A DNA stretch of 64,000 nt from Loripinus fragilis (lineage: Eukaryota; Mollusca; Bivalvia; Lucinida; Lucinidae), in assembly GCA_964019695.1 (NCBI GenBank), contig OZ026525.1:87682779-87746778 (forward strand), written 5' to 3'. Positions 54,317-64,000 of this stretch are shown here, one piece after another (within the stretch, counting starts at the first letter, position 1; each line of letters opens with the position of its first letter). A program made the position numbers and the translations under genes. The notes below the pieces were generated by a model. That model saw only the letters and a program-made list of their open reading frames with translations. It made no database searches and was not told where the DNA came from.

Positions 54317-54410
54317 ACGGCCACCAATCCAGCTCCTTCATCGTAACATCCAATGATAATAATTTCATGAGAGGGACTTCCTACAATGCAGAAGCGGGAC
54401 TAGATTCGTG
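54317..54410 (-). repeat. Inverted duplicate of 59649-59743
   Basis: On the minus strand AGTCCCGCTTCTGCATTGTA, GGAAGTCCCTCTCATGAA, ATTATTATCATTG and GATGAAGGAGCTGGATTGGT match the plus strand near 59660-59740 with scattered changes. The similarity ends at GGTGGCC on one side. A possible exon start lies inside the shared part. Confidence 0.75.
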
Positions 54411-54852
54411 TAAGAAACAGTGTGGTCTCTTGTTTTGTTATCAATTACTCGCATTTTTAGAGGTGTTTCAAAAATCGGAGAATGCATATTCGATGGGTCA
54501 ATGACATAAGAACAAATACCTGCAGCCAATCTGTTGGAAACATTTGCTGTGCTTTGAAATCAGCGTTGACGTGTGAGCAGTGTGTGTATTTTCAGGTCGT
54601 GTTCTAAATTTCAGCCTTAACATACCGCGTAAAACCGTTTATCAACTTTTTAATAATTTCTATATTAATTTCTACGACTTTGTTTTGATAGATAATAAAT
54701 ATATGTCACCAATCAATGTTATTTAATCGCCTGTAATTGAATGGTAATCGATATACTATGAAGAAAGGGGATTAGCTAAGCATAAAAGGGGACTAGTTGT
54801 GGAGGGGAGGGATCTTACTATGAAGAAAGTGGATTAAGTTGATCGCACAGTC

Positions 54853-55084
54853 TTAGGCCCCGTTCACATGCACACATTTACTTACGTAAGTAAAGTTACT
54901 TACCTAAGCAAATTTACTTACGGTGCATGTGAACGCACTTACTCACATGAGTATAAATACTCCTGGAGTAAACTGGGGTAGGTAAAAGTATATTTGCACC
55001 ACCTCTGGAGGTCATGCAAAAGTATATTTACTTATAAGTAATTATACTCCATGAGCAAAGTATGTCATGTGAACAGACCTCAGA
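54853..55084. mobile_element. Harbinger-like MITE
   Basis: TTAGGCCCCGTTCACATG and CATGTGAACAGACCTCA are inverted ends of the PIF/Harbinger style with 3-nt TTA/TCA-type flanks. The body is full of ACTTACNNAAGTA and AGTATATTTACTT words. Class assignment rests on end sequence only. Confidence 0.6.
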
Positions 55085-55129
55085 TTTACATATGTAAGCA
55101 AATTGATGTTTCTTGATTATTTCGGCGCC

Positions 55130-56570
55130 CCTGTAAAATGGTCTTGAACTATTCTAGAATAGCTCTAGAATTTTATATAACAGCGCTCAATAACTACTCT
55201 GAAACTGCTCTAGATATGTAGAACCTTATATGGAACACTATTTCGTTCTACAATTGTTCTAGTGAATGTCTTAAAGATTTGTTCTAGAAAAAATCTAGAA
55301 CTAGAAAAGTACTAGAACATACCTTTAGAACCTTTCTGGAACAGTTCCAGAAAAAATCTAAAGAATTGTCCAAAAATAGTTCTAGAACAAACCTGAAGAA
55401 CTTTCTGGAACTATTGTAGACTACCTCTTATAAAAATGTTCCATATAACGTTCTATAAATGTTCCTGAATTATTCTAGAACATTTTAGAATGTTTTTAGA
55501 ATATTTCCAGAAATGTTTAAATAGTTTGTAAGAGCTATTATAGAACTGACCTTTAAATTTTTCTAGAACAACTGAAGAACACCTCTCCACCATATGTCCC
55601 ATATAATTAATGCTCTATAAATGTCCCTGAATTGTACTAGAATATTTTAAAACAGTTTCAGAACAATTCCAGAAATGTTCTAGTGGTTTGTTCTACAACA
55701 TTTCTAAAAAAAAAGACTTTTCTGGAACAATTGTAGAACACCTCTTATACCACACATTTTCCCTAGCCTCAGCGATCGCACAGGAAGGACAATTCTATGA
55801 TATGTCACCTTTATATATATGAAATACTGTTGACATGGCATTAAACCAAAAAAGTAATCCCAAAGTGTCTTCCATGTTCATGCTGGTGACATAAACTGAA
55901 AAAGCATTACTATTGAGGAAACCAAACAGGGCCCTAGTTGGTCTGAATGCTGTCAGTTATTGCCACCAAGTTACCACACCGATTTCAAATTATTGTCTTA
56001 CATTTGCTCGAAAAAAACAACAACAAAACAGCAACGCTTTGTGTGCTTCAAGTCTACTCACTGTCTTGGACAATAATACTATCATATTTGCCGTATAGTA
56101 ATGTCGTATAAATGTTTTTGAAGAGCCTTCATAATCCATCCAATTCTGGTAGCCATGTTTTCCGATCATCCATCTGGTTATGATATGCTTGTTCTTGATA
56201 TGTTCTAAACAAATTCCAGAATAACTTTTGAAAATTTGCAGAACTTACTAAAGTAAGAAATAAGTTCTAGAACATAATTTGAAGAGTAAATGTAGATTTA
56301 TTTTGCCCTTGACAAACTCCAAAATGTTCTTGAAAATTTTAAGCCAATTCGTAGAATTCACTAGTTCTAAAATAGTGAGAGAAATGTTCTAGAACTTTTT
56401 TTTTTGATCACTTTTTAGAAATTTTGTACTTTAAAAGTTCTAAAAATGTACTAGAACATTATTCGAACATATGTAGAACCTACTGGTTCTTGAATTGTTG
56501 TAAAATGTTCTAGAATATTTCAAGAACATTTTCAGAGTAATAACAAATAATAAAAATGTGTTGGACGATT
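55130..56570. repeat. Island of TTCTAGAA-like palindromic words
   Basis: Dozens of GTTCTAGAAC, TTCCAGAA, TTCTGGAAC, ACTAGAACA and ATTCTAGAA variants at irregular spacing over about 1.4 kb, with a break of ordinary sequence at about 55750-56190. Not a simple tandem repeat. The words are inverted nGAAn pentamers. Confidence 0.75.
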
Positions 56571-57299
56571 TTTTTGGGAAAACATAGGTTCAGAACAGTT
56601 CATGAATCATCAATCAATCATTTTTACATAAACAACAATGAAACCTCCCTCCGTGATGAAACTATCTCCAGGTATTTATTCAAAGAAGGAGTCTTATAAG
56701 ACAGAATCGCATAAGGCAAATCTTACCGTTTAAGTTGAGGCCTTTAACTGCTTATATACGCATGTAAGGAACTTATAGAGCATGGTTTTGGCTCTGTATT
56801 TGAAAACAGAATAGACCTTGAGATTATCGAAATTTGCTTTATTTACCAGACGCCTAATGTTTAAAGCCGCGAGAACCGCGACTTTGTTAAAAGCAGGGAC
56901 CACCCTGAGCGCCCGCGCAGTCCCATCGGCGCCTTTGTTTTTACATGTAGATTCAAATGTATGATAAAAGAAGTCAGGAAAACCGTCAGGTTTGATCAAT
57001 TTTAAACTCTTTGTCGGACCAGATCTGGGACCAAACTTTCTGCTTATGTTATCAGCCTTTCTGCTTATGTTATCAGCAGAGACTCGCTGATAGCAATGTT
57101 TAAGATCAAAGAAGCCGCCATGGGTTCTGTTGCACGACGTGGTAGCAATGACCAGTGACCTATATATCGGTCACTGCCTTGACGCTGGAAAGCGGTTGTA
57201 GCACATTCATTAAACATAGGTTTCCGGCCGTGGGTAGTTAAGGCTGGGTCGTTTTCGGCCTGGTTTTAGAGTGGGTCGTTTCGGCATATTCTGATAGGA

Positions 57300-57720
57300 T
57301 CTGATTGTTTTATAAACTTGCCAAAGTTCCGACTGCATTGTACGAAATCGTACAAGCGCAGTCTCGCCCTGGGATTCTCGCAAGAGCGTTCACTAGTACA
57401 AAATAACCAAACAAAACTGGGCTCTTTTCTGAAATAATTATTGTGTACACAAATAGGTGCTGACTTTCTTTTATTTATTTATTTTTTATATAAATTTCCA
57501 AAGATCCGTCTGCATTAAACACTACCCAGGCCGAGTACCGAAAGCTCAAGAACAGACTGTACATGTGCATACTAGCAAGAACACTTACAGGGAAATAACT
57601 AACAACAATCGGGCAAATAATGTTTGTGGACAAAAATATGTACTGAAAAGAGAGCATTCCAGATCCGACTCTATTAAACACTTGAACACTTGGAGTTTGC
57701 CTCTGTACTAACATAAGCAA
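57300..57720. repeat. Diverged tandem units, 160-175 nt
   Basis: Starts GCCAAAGTTCCGACTGCATT (57320), TTCCAAAGATCCGTCTGCAT (57495) and TTCCAGATCCGACTCTATTA (57657), followed by similar words (CTCAAGAACAG / TCGCAAGAGCG; AAATATGTACTGA / AAATAGGTGCTGA). Confidence 0.4.
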
Positions 57721-59648
57721 ATAAAGGTATCAACTATGTGCAGCAGACGACTTAAGCAGGCACCATTTGGACGAACATATGGGCCGAAAATTAGGTGCAT
57801 AGACCCACTTGATGGCTGTGCATGCATGATTACTTCACGCATGTTAAATCCATTACGGTATCTGCCGCATTTATGTTTATAAGAACAGCGTACACGCAGG
57901 AAGAATACAGAGACCAAAATATAGTGTATGGCTGCACTTTCATGTGTAAAGGGTGTGATAAGTTAAATGAGCTAGCCCAAATACTATAACATTTACAAGA
58001 AATCTAATCAAGGAACGATGTGAAAGCGCCAGGTCATTCAGTTTATGACATGTTTGCGTGACTGAGATATATCCTTATGCAATGACCAGCACGTGCACAC
58101 TGCTGTTGGTTATACATGTAAGGTATGATATCTCAACTTGCGACATCAAATTTCTGAGAACTAACTATAGCCCCTGTATTAAACAGAGTAGTCTTTTAAA
58201 ATTCTGAAAGGCAGGTTTTATCATGAAACGGCTTATTTCCATTCATTGGAATACACTACGAGGCGTGGTTGACCTGATTAACAGCGATATTCATACGCGC
58301 ATCACGCTGGTATGCAGTGTCCATTCATAGAAAACAATTAAATAAGAGTTACTGTTCCTGAAATGACCAAATAACCGTTAAAAAGTGATACGGGAGCTTC
58401 CCAGTTCGCAAAAACACCATTAACTCAGTAAAAGTTCAACTTTCGAATGAAAATCGGCAACAAAAGACATATTTTTGAATAACTGCACTGTGGTTTATGT
58501 TTCAATCACTATCATTTCAAAGCAAACAGCCATTTTAACACGAACTATTTCTTCAAAGTGTAGAAATTTCGAAAACAGATATAACTCTCTAGAATAGCTG
58601 ATATTGAACAGATCCCGAGTTCCAATAAAAGACAAACCAATTGATTATTTGCATTAAACTTTATTGAAACATTTTCCTTATGAAAACAGCTGCATATCTG
58701 CTATACTACAGATGATGTGAAAGCAGTTGAAAAAATTCTGAAAACTTATTAAATATTCAAAATGGCGGCTAAATGTTGGCCCTATTGAATTCTGTAAATG
58801 CCCATAACTTGCCCATTTTTCAACCGATTTTGATGAAACTTGTATCAGAATTCATGGTTTACAGAGTTCTTTCTGATTAAACATACTTATTACTAGGGTT
58901 GCTGTTCCCTTTAAGAGATGTTTCTAAGACGTAAAAAGCGCACAACATTTTTAGAACAAAAATTAATAGACAGGATAAAAGTTGATGGAAACAGAGTAAC
59001 TTAATAATCCTTGGAAATATGGTGTCATATATAAGACCTTTTCTTAGATAAAGCTCTGGCAAAAACTGCCAAATTTATATATTTTTTTTCAAAACGTGGA
59101 TTTTTATGTAGTTGAAGATTTCCCAGGGCGGGGACTTTTACAAAGGATTTTACCAAGGGACCTGGTATAAATGAACGGCAAAGATCGGGGTTGAAAGATA
59201 TCTTAAGCAATTCGACTTCATTTATGATCCCATTCCTTCATAGTAGCTGGTCAATCTTCTGCATAATAAGTCCACCTTCTGCATCGTAAACCCATCTCAT
59301 TCAAAGTGTATTTTGGGTTTTAAAACAGAGTAAAGTAACACTAATTTTTGTGATATATGTTGATACATCAGCATTTAAAGATACACAAGCCCTGTGTTTC
59401 AAAAAGGAATCTTGATAGTGGCGAGATTTCAAACAGTTTTGTGTCATAATGTCAATGTCGACATCAAAACATACGATGTTGCGTCCGCCTTGAACCGAAT
59501 TTCGGACACACTCACCCGGCTACAAACGATCGATTAGTACGATAGTGAAGTCAGATTAATGGCCCGTCGAATAGCATTCTTCGATTTTCGAAACATTTCT
59601 TAAAATGCAAGTATTTGATAACAAAATAAGAGAGCACGCTTCTACCAA
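57721..59648. other. No gene recognised
   Basis: AT-rich sequence with only short frames. A phrase at 58816-58850 (TTTCAACCGATTTTGATGAA) is of a kind often repeated in mollusc DNA, but no copy is present here. Confidence 0.4.
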
Positions 59649-59678
59649 CATGAATCGAGTCCCGCTTCTGCTTTATAG

Positions 59679-59942
59679 GAAGTCCCTCTCATGAATTTAT
59701 TATCATTGCATTTTACGATGAAGGAGCTGGATTGGTGGCCATGGTACATGTACGAGAGTGCGCTATTGTTTATGGGGTCACTGGTAAAATATACGGTCCG
59801 CCGGACAATAATCAAGGAAGTCCAAACGGATGTCGTTCCTCCCATAACGGGGAAGAGCATGTATATTGAAGACGTAAACAGGAAACTTAACATGTTATAT
59901 TATATGAGCAAGTCGGATTTAGGATCAATGCCTTTGAACTGA
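59679..59942 (+). CDS. Possible 3'-terminal exon, function unknown
   Basis: An 87-codon open frame begins right after CTTCTGCTTTATAG, a good splice-acceptor shape whose TAG would be a stop if read through. It ends at TGA 59940-59942. The protein reads EVPLMNLLSLHFTMKELDWW, has a short hydrophobic stretch (YESALLFMGSLVKY) and then a polar part with VVPPITGKSMYIEDVNRKLN. No family recognised. No upstream exon is visible within the window, and an inverted partial copy lies 5.2 kb upstream. It may be a real last exon or part of an unknown repeat. Confidence 0.25.
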   Translation, partial: EVPLMNLLSLHFTMKELDWWPWYMYESALLFMGSLVKYTVRRTIIKEVQTDVVPPITGKSMYIEDVNRKLNMLYYMSKSDLGSMPLN

Positions 59943-60306
59943 ATCATCTAAATTCCGGTAATGAGTTACAGTGATTATGTTTGCGGTATGAATGATACTA
60001 TTGACAGGCATGTCGTGTTGTTTGGTGCAGAATAATTGAATAGAATACGAGTTTAAATGCATCAAAGGTACAATTTGTCCCGAGATGTACAGTCATTGTA
60101 GACAGCACGAGTAAATAACGTAAACACTCCTCTATAATGATTTACCAATTTATTGAAATAATTTCAAATTTACATCATAGTAAGCCCATACATAACTCAC
60201 CTTTCTTTGTACTGCATTCACTTTCTTCTAGAGGTGATGGCATTGACATTGGTAGGATGGGTCGTAGGTTCAAGTCAATTATCAAACAGGTTAAGAGAGG
60301 TATTAG

Positions 60307-60666
60307 AGATTTGATGGAGTTTGTTTCTCGTCGCTAACGCGACTCGACACCACACACCAACGAACATCCCGAAAACCATATTTTATTGGCATTCATCTTT
60401 CACGCTCTGGCATCAAACGCCTGGTAGATGCACTAAACAGACATATTGAAATAGTAACTGATTTCAACTTTTGCGTGTTCAAAGTTTCCAATTTCCAGGA
60501 CAAAAGAAATGAGAGATCGAGGAATAATTTTAGCCGAAATTATAATGGACGTTCAGGGCAACTTAACAGAGGATGGAAATTTAATGGACCTAGGAATGAA
60601 AATCGCGGCAGTTATGGCTGTGCGATGCCAGGACATAATTACGCTGATTGTTGGTTTTCCCAATAG
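60307..60666 (+). pseudogene. ORF1 remnant of a non-LTR element, zinc-knuckle tail
   Basis: An open frame of 119 codons with no clear start. It contains GIHLSRSGIKRLVDALNRHI, then an Arg/Asn/Gly-rich basic tract, and ends with a knuckle of spacing x-x2-C-x4-H-x4-C (GCAMPGHNYADC). The position of the first Cys is Ser. Such basic knuckle proteins bind element RNA. It ends at TAG 60664-60666, and the endonuclease-RT frame continues in the same phase without another stop. The 5' part of ORF1 is missing or unrecognised. Confidence 0.55.
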
Positions 60667-60708
60667 GAAATCGGCACAATAGCCGGCAGTGGACTAAATA
60701 CGTCTTCT

Positions 60709-63700
60709 GTGTATATGAATACGTCTTCTATGTATATGAATCAGTTCAGTATTTTTGAATATTTGTGTAGTAACTGTAATAATTTTGAATGTAATTGTTG
60801 TTTTTCAGCTTCAGCGCTAGGACAGTCTAGTAATCAAGAATTATTAGTATCTTTACGTGACAATAATGTATTTGATACATCATTACCATGCAGCGGTAGT
60901 AGTCAAACATCAGCCTCTGAATTACAAAATGTACGTAAGGTCTCAAACACTTCAAGGAGAAGCAAACGTAAGGCACCATTGATTACAAATCATAAAGAGT
61001 CCATTACTAATAGTTTAAATTTGAGTAGTAGAGGTTTAAACATTGGCCATTTAAATATTCAGGGTATTTGTGGGGAAAATCTGAATAAATTTTCAGAACT
61101 AAAAGTTTTGTTGACCTTACCAGAAAATAATAATTTGCATATTTTGGGGTTAAGTGAGACAAAATTAAAAAGCCACAAAACAACAGACATATTTAAAATA
61201 AATGGATTTCAAACACCATTCAGAAAAGATAATGATTCAAATGGCGCTGGAGGTTTACTTGTATATGTCAAAAATGGTATTAACGCCAAACGCAGGGAAG
61301 ATTTAGAAACTCAAAATATATCATGTCTCTGGTTAGAAATTTCTCCTGCTAAGAGCAAACCTTTTTTAGTTGGTAACATGTATAGACCACCAGACTCAAG
61401 AGTAGAATTTAACGACAGATTTGAAGAATTCATTGATAGTTTGTTAAATGAAGATAAAGAATTTATTTTACTTGGAGATTTTAACAAAGATTTATTGAAT
61501 ATAGATACTGAGAGAGAATGGGGTAATTTTACAACCTCATTAGGTCTCACTCAACTAGTTAATGAGCCTACTAGGGTCACAAATACATCTCAAACTCTCA
61601 TTGATCACATATATACAAACACTGAAGAAAATATCCAGCGTGTACATGTAGAACGCTTATGTTTAAGTGATCGCTATGGAGTTTTCTGTAATCGAAAGTC
61701 TCAATCCAATATCAGTAAAAATAGTCATCAAATTATTACTTACAGATCTTTTAGGAACTTTGAAGAAAACAGATTCCTTAATGACTTATATTCTGTCCCA
61801 TGGGAAATAATTGAACAGTTTGATAATTTAGATGATATTGTCTCAAGTTGGAATGCACTCCTTTTAGAAGTACTTGATAGGCATGCTCCTATAAGACACC
61901 ACAGGATAAAGAAAAAATATCAGCCTGATTGGTTAACCCCTGAGATAATGGACCTTATGAAGGAAAGGAATAAGTGCAAAATAAATGGAAATATGGATGA
62001 TTATAGATATCTACGTAATAAAGTTTCAAAACACATTGAGATGGCAAAAAAGAATACGTATCAGTCGAAGATAGAAGAAGGTAGGTCCGACCCTAAAACT
62101 ATATGGAAAATATTTAAGGAACTTGGAGCAAATCGTAAAGATAATTCTTGTGAATCAAATATAAACATCAAAATAGGGGAACAATTAATAACAAATGAAT
62201 CAGATTTATCAGAGTTATTTAATCACTACTTTGTTACCGTTGCCTCAAATTTGAAAGAACCCATAACGTTGTCAGACAACGAATTACTAATCAATTTCAT
62301 CCAATCAAAAGTTCCAAATACCACTGAATTTAACATTCCATTGACAAACCTGTCTTTTATACGAACATTTTTATCAAATTTAAATGTAAATAAATCAACG
62401 GGCTTAGATAACATTGGTCCTAGAATTCTAAAACTGTCAGCTAATGTTTTGGCCCCGAGTCTGCTGTATATAGTAAATAAAAGCTTAATTACTGGTGAAT
62501 TTCCTTGCTCATGGAAGGAAGCTAAAATAAAGCCCCTTTTCAAATCTGGTGCTAAAGATGACAAAAATAACTATCGGCCTATTTCTATTCTCCCTACAGT
62601 TTCAAAGTTAATAGAAAAATGGGTTGAAAATAAATTTTCAGAATACTTAAATGAATATGATTTGCTTCATCAGTCACAAAGTGGTTTTCGATCTAATCAT
62701 TCAACTGAATCTGCTATTGTCCGTATGATTGATTCTTGGTTAAAAGCTGTTAACGATGGAAAACTTACTGGTTGTGTGATGGTCGATTTTAGAAAAGCAT
62801 TTGATCTTGTTGATCATAAAATTCTGTTAAATAAATTGAAATGTTATAAATGTAACGAAACATGTCTATCATGGTTTGAATCATACTTATCCAGCAGAAC
62901 TCAATGCGCTTCTTTGAATAACACTATTTCAAAACCAGCAAGTATCACATGTGGCGTTCCCCAAGGCTCCATTTTAGGCCCTTTACTATTTTTAATCTTT
63001 ATAAACGACTTGCCGCTAGCACTCCAAAAGTCTGTCGTTGTTGACTTATATGCTGATGATACTACTTTCTATGACTTTCAGTCTGATGTATTTCAATTGG
63101 AAACAAATTTGCAGCGTGCGCTGAATTTGCTTCATATTTGGTGCCAACAGAACGGCATGGTTTTAAATACAGATAAGACTAAAGTGATGTTAATAACTAG
63201 CAGGCAAAAAAGGCTCACCTTGCAAAACCCTGGCCTATCTTTAAGGTATAGTGATATAGATATAAAAATGACGCCTAGTGAGAAGATATTGGGAGTACAC
63301 GTGGATGACAATCTAATGTGGAATAATCATTTCCAACATGTTTCTAAAAAAATCTCATCATATTTATGGTTACTAAGCAAAATAAGATCATATTTGTCAG
63401 TAGAGCACCGTCTCATGTTTTACAATGCCTATGTTAAACCACATTTTGATTACTGCAATACTGTTTGGAGCAACACTTCAAGTGGAAACATCAATAAAAT
63501 ATCTAAATTACAAAGACGTGCTTGTAAATTAATTCTTGCTCAAGATTACACGGACATTCAAGAGGCATTGGAACGATTAAATATTTTGTCTTTTGATCAA
63601 ATAATTTTTCTAAATAAAGCCAAATTAATGTACAAAGTTTACAATAATATAGCACCAGTTTATTTACATGAATTGTTTCAAATGAGAGATATAAACCTTA

Positions 63701-63891
63701 ACAACACAGCATCTAATTTACGGTCAGTAGCACATAAAAATTACCTATTACCAAAAGCAAAATGCAACTTATACAAAGGGAGCTTTTCATATTCAGGTGT
63801 GGTAGTCTGGAATAGTCTTCCAACTAACATCAAAGTGGCATCATCACTAGAAACTTTTGTAAGGTTATGCACTGAATGGCTAAAAATGTAA
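60709..63891 (+). CDS. Non-LTR retrotransposon endonuclease-reverse transcriptase (ORF2)
   Basis: About 1060 codons; the frame is open back to 60667, and the first ATG is at 60715. A short Cys-rich segment near residues 24-36 (CSNCNNFECNCC) comes first. An APE-type endonuclease spans about 112-330: GHLNIQGICGENL, GLSETKL, LLGDFNKD with Asp257 and Asn259, and a final S-D-x-Y motif in which the catalytic His is Arg322 (codon CGC at 61672). The reverse transcriptase spans about 560-850: KPLFKSG..NNYRPISIL, GFRSNHSTESA, VDFRKAFDLVDH, GVPQGSILGPLLFLIFINDL and the active site YADD at 781-784. A C-terminal YNAYVKPHFDYCNTVW block follows. This is CR1/Jockey-group architecture. The RT looks intact; the endonuclease change may disable target cutting. 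Confidence 0.93.
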   Translation: MYMNTSSMYMNQFSIFEYLCSNCNNFECNCCFSASALGQSSNQELLVSLRDNNVFDTSLPCSGSSQTSASELQNVRKVSNTSRRSKRKAPLITNHKESITNSLNLSSRGLNIGHLNIQGICGENLNKFSELKVLLTLPENNNLHILGLSETKLKSHKTTDIFKINGFQTPFRKDNDSNGAGGLLVYVKNGINAKRREDLETQNISCLWLEISPAKSKPFLVGNMYRPPDSRVEFNDRFEEFIDSLLNEDKEFILLGDFNKDLLNIDTEREWGNFTTSLGLTQLVNEPTRVTNTSQTLIDHIYTNTEENIQRVHVERLCLSDRYGVFCNRKSQSNISKNSHQIITYRSFRNFEENRFLNDLYSVPWEIIEQFDNLDDIVSSWNALLLEVLDRHAPIRHHRIKKKYQPDWLTPEIMDLMKERNKCKINGNMDDYRYLRNKVSKHIEMAKKNTYQSKIEEGRSDPKTIWKIFKELGANRKDNSCESNINIKIGEQLITNESDLSELFNHYFVTVASNLKEPITLSDNELLINFIQSKVPNTTEFNIPLTNLSFIRTFLSNLNVNKSTGLDNIGPRILKLSANVLAPSLLYIVNKSLITGEFPCSWKEAKIKPLFKSGAKDDKNNYRPISILPTVSKLIEKWVENKFSEYLNEYDLLHQSQSGFRSNHSTESAIVRMIDSWLKAVNDGKLTGCVMVDFRKAFDLVDHKILLNKLKCYKCNETCLSWFESYLSSRTQCASLNNTISKPASITCGVPQGSILGPLLFLIFINDLPLALQKSVVVDLYADDTTFYDFQSDVFQLETNLQRALNLLHIWCQQNGMVLNTDKTKVMLITSRQKRLTLQNPGLSLRYSDIDIKMTPSEKILGVHVDDNLMWNNHFQHVSKKISSYLWLLSKIRSYLSVEHRLMFYNAYVKPHFDYCNTVWSNTSSGNINKISKLQRRACKLILAQDYTDIQEALERLNILSFDQIIFLNKAKLMYKVYNNIAPVYLHELFQMRDINLNNTASNLRSVAHKNYLLPKAKCNLYKGSFSYSGVVVWNSLPTNIKVASSLETFVRLCTEWLKM

Positions 63892-64000
63892 CGTAGCATT
63901 ACACTAAATGTAAGTGATATAGATTTTGCAATTATTGTTTAGAAATGAATTTATAAGCCGTTATCGTCATATGGTCATTATGTATTGTATAGATGTTTTT
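63892..64000 (+). other. 3' untranslated start of the non-LTR element
   Basis: AT-rich sequence after the ORF2 stop. The window ends before any tail or target duplication can be seen. Confidence 0.5.

Noticed and set aside
56730..56999. 89-codon minus-strand ORF with an ordinary-looking composition
   Set aside because: No family resemblance, and it abuts foldback debris (GGACCAGATCTGGGACCAAAC). Not enough support to call a gene.

Overview
The window looks like intergenic DNA from an animal, most likely a bivalve mollusc. It is AT-rich and has no operons, no closely packed genes and no convincing multi-exon host gene. It is full of Penelope-like, Ty3/gypsy, CR1/Jockey-type, SINE and foldback DNA elements of kinds I associate with heterodont bivalves such as Dreissena. 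The species guess is inference from repeat style, not from a marker gene.

Layout. 1-2.6 kb is mostly gene-free with two foldback elements. 2.6-7.8 kb holds two Penelope-like elements (PLEs) in the same orientation, both decayed, with small DNA elements beside them. 7.8-14 kb is a patchwork of foldback elements and a degenerate tandem array. 14.05-15.8 kb is a PLE 3' module split by a 5'-truncated minus-strand non-LTR element with an 8-bp target duplication. 16.4 kb carries a SINE with a target duplication, and 17.5-19.35 kb a ~91-bp satellite of about 20 units. 20.5-25 kb holds foldback elements, a motif-rich AT island and a compound tetranucleotide repeat.

The centrepiece is a complete Ty3/gypsy retrotransposon at 26160-35637. 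Its two 1113-bp LTRs differ at 2 sites. It has gag, pol in the -1 frame, and a third ORF after pol encoding a small two-finger C2H2-like protein. It sits inside an older SINE and the target site can be read from both flanks. The LTRs and the pol-ORF3 spacer carry a set of short hairpins with a near-constant CTAT/CTTT loop and stems that change in a base-paired way. This is the most unusual signal I found.

36-54 kb is again nested foldback elements, a third PLE with two insertions in it, a tandem array at 44.1-46.0 kb with two insertions, and minus-strand PLE 3' pieces at 49.4-50.1 kb. 54.3-56.6 kb has an inverted duplicate of a possible exon, a Harbinger-like element and a 1.4-kb island full of TTCTAGAA-like palindromes. 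The window ends with a CR1/Jockey-type non-LTR element: a zinc-knuckle ORF1 remnant and a 1060-codon endonuclease-reverse transcriptase ORF in one frame, separated by a single TAG.

All confident coding sequence belongs to mobile elements. Two short host-like ORFs (24302-24526 and 59679-59942) are listed with low confidence. Boundaries of degenerate repeats are approximate because they were read by eye.
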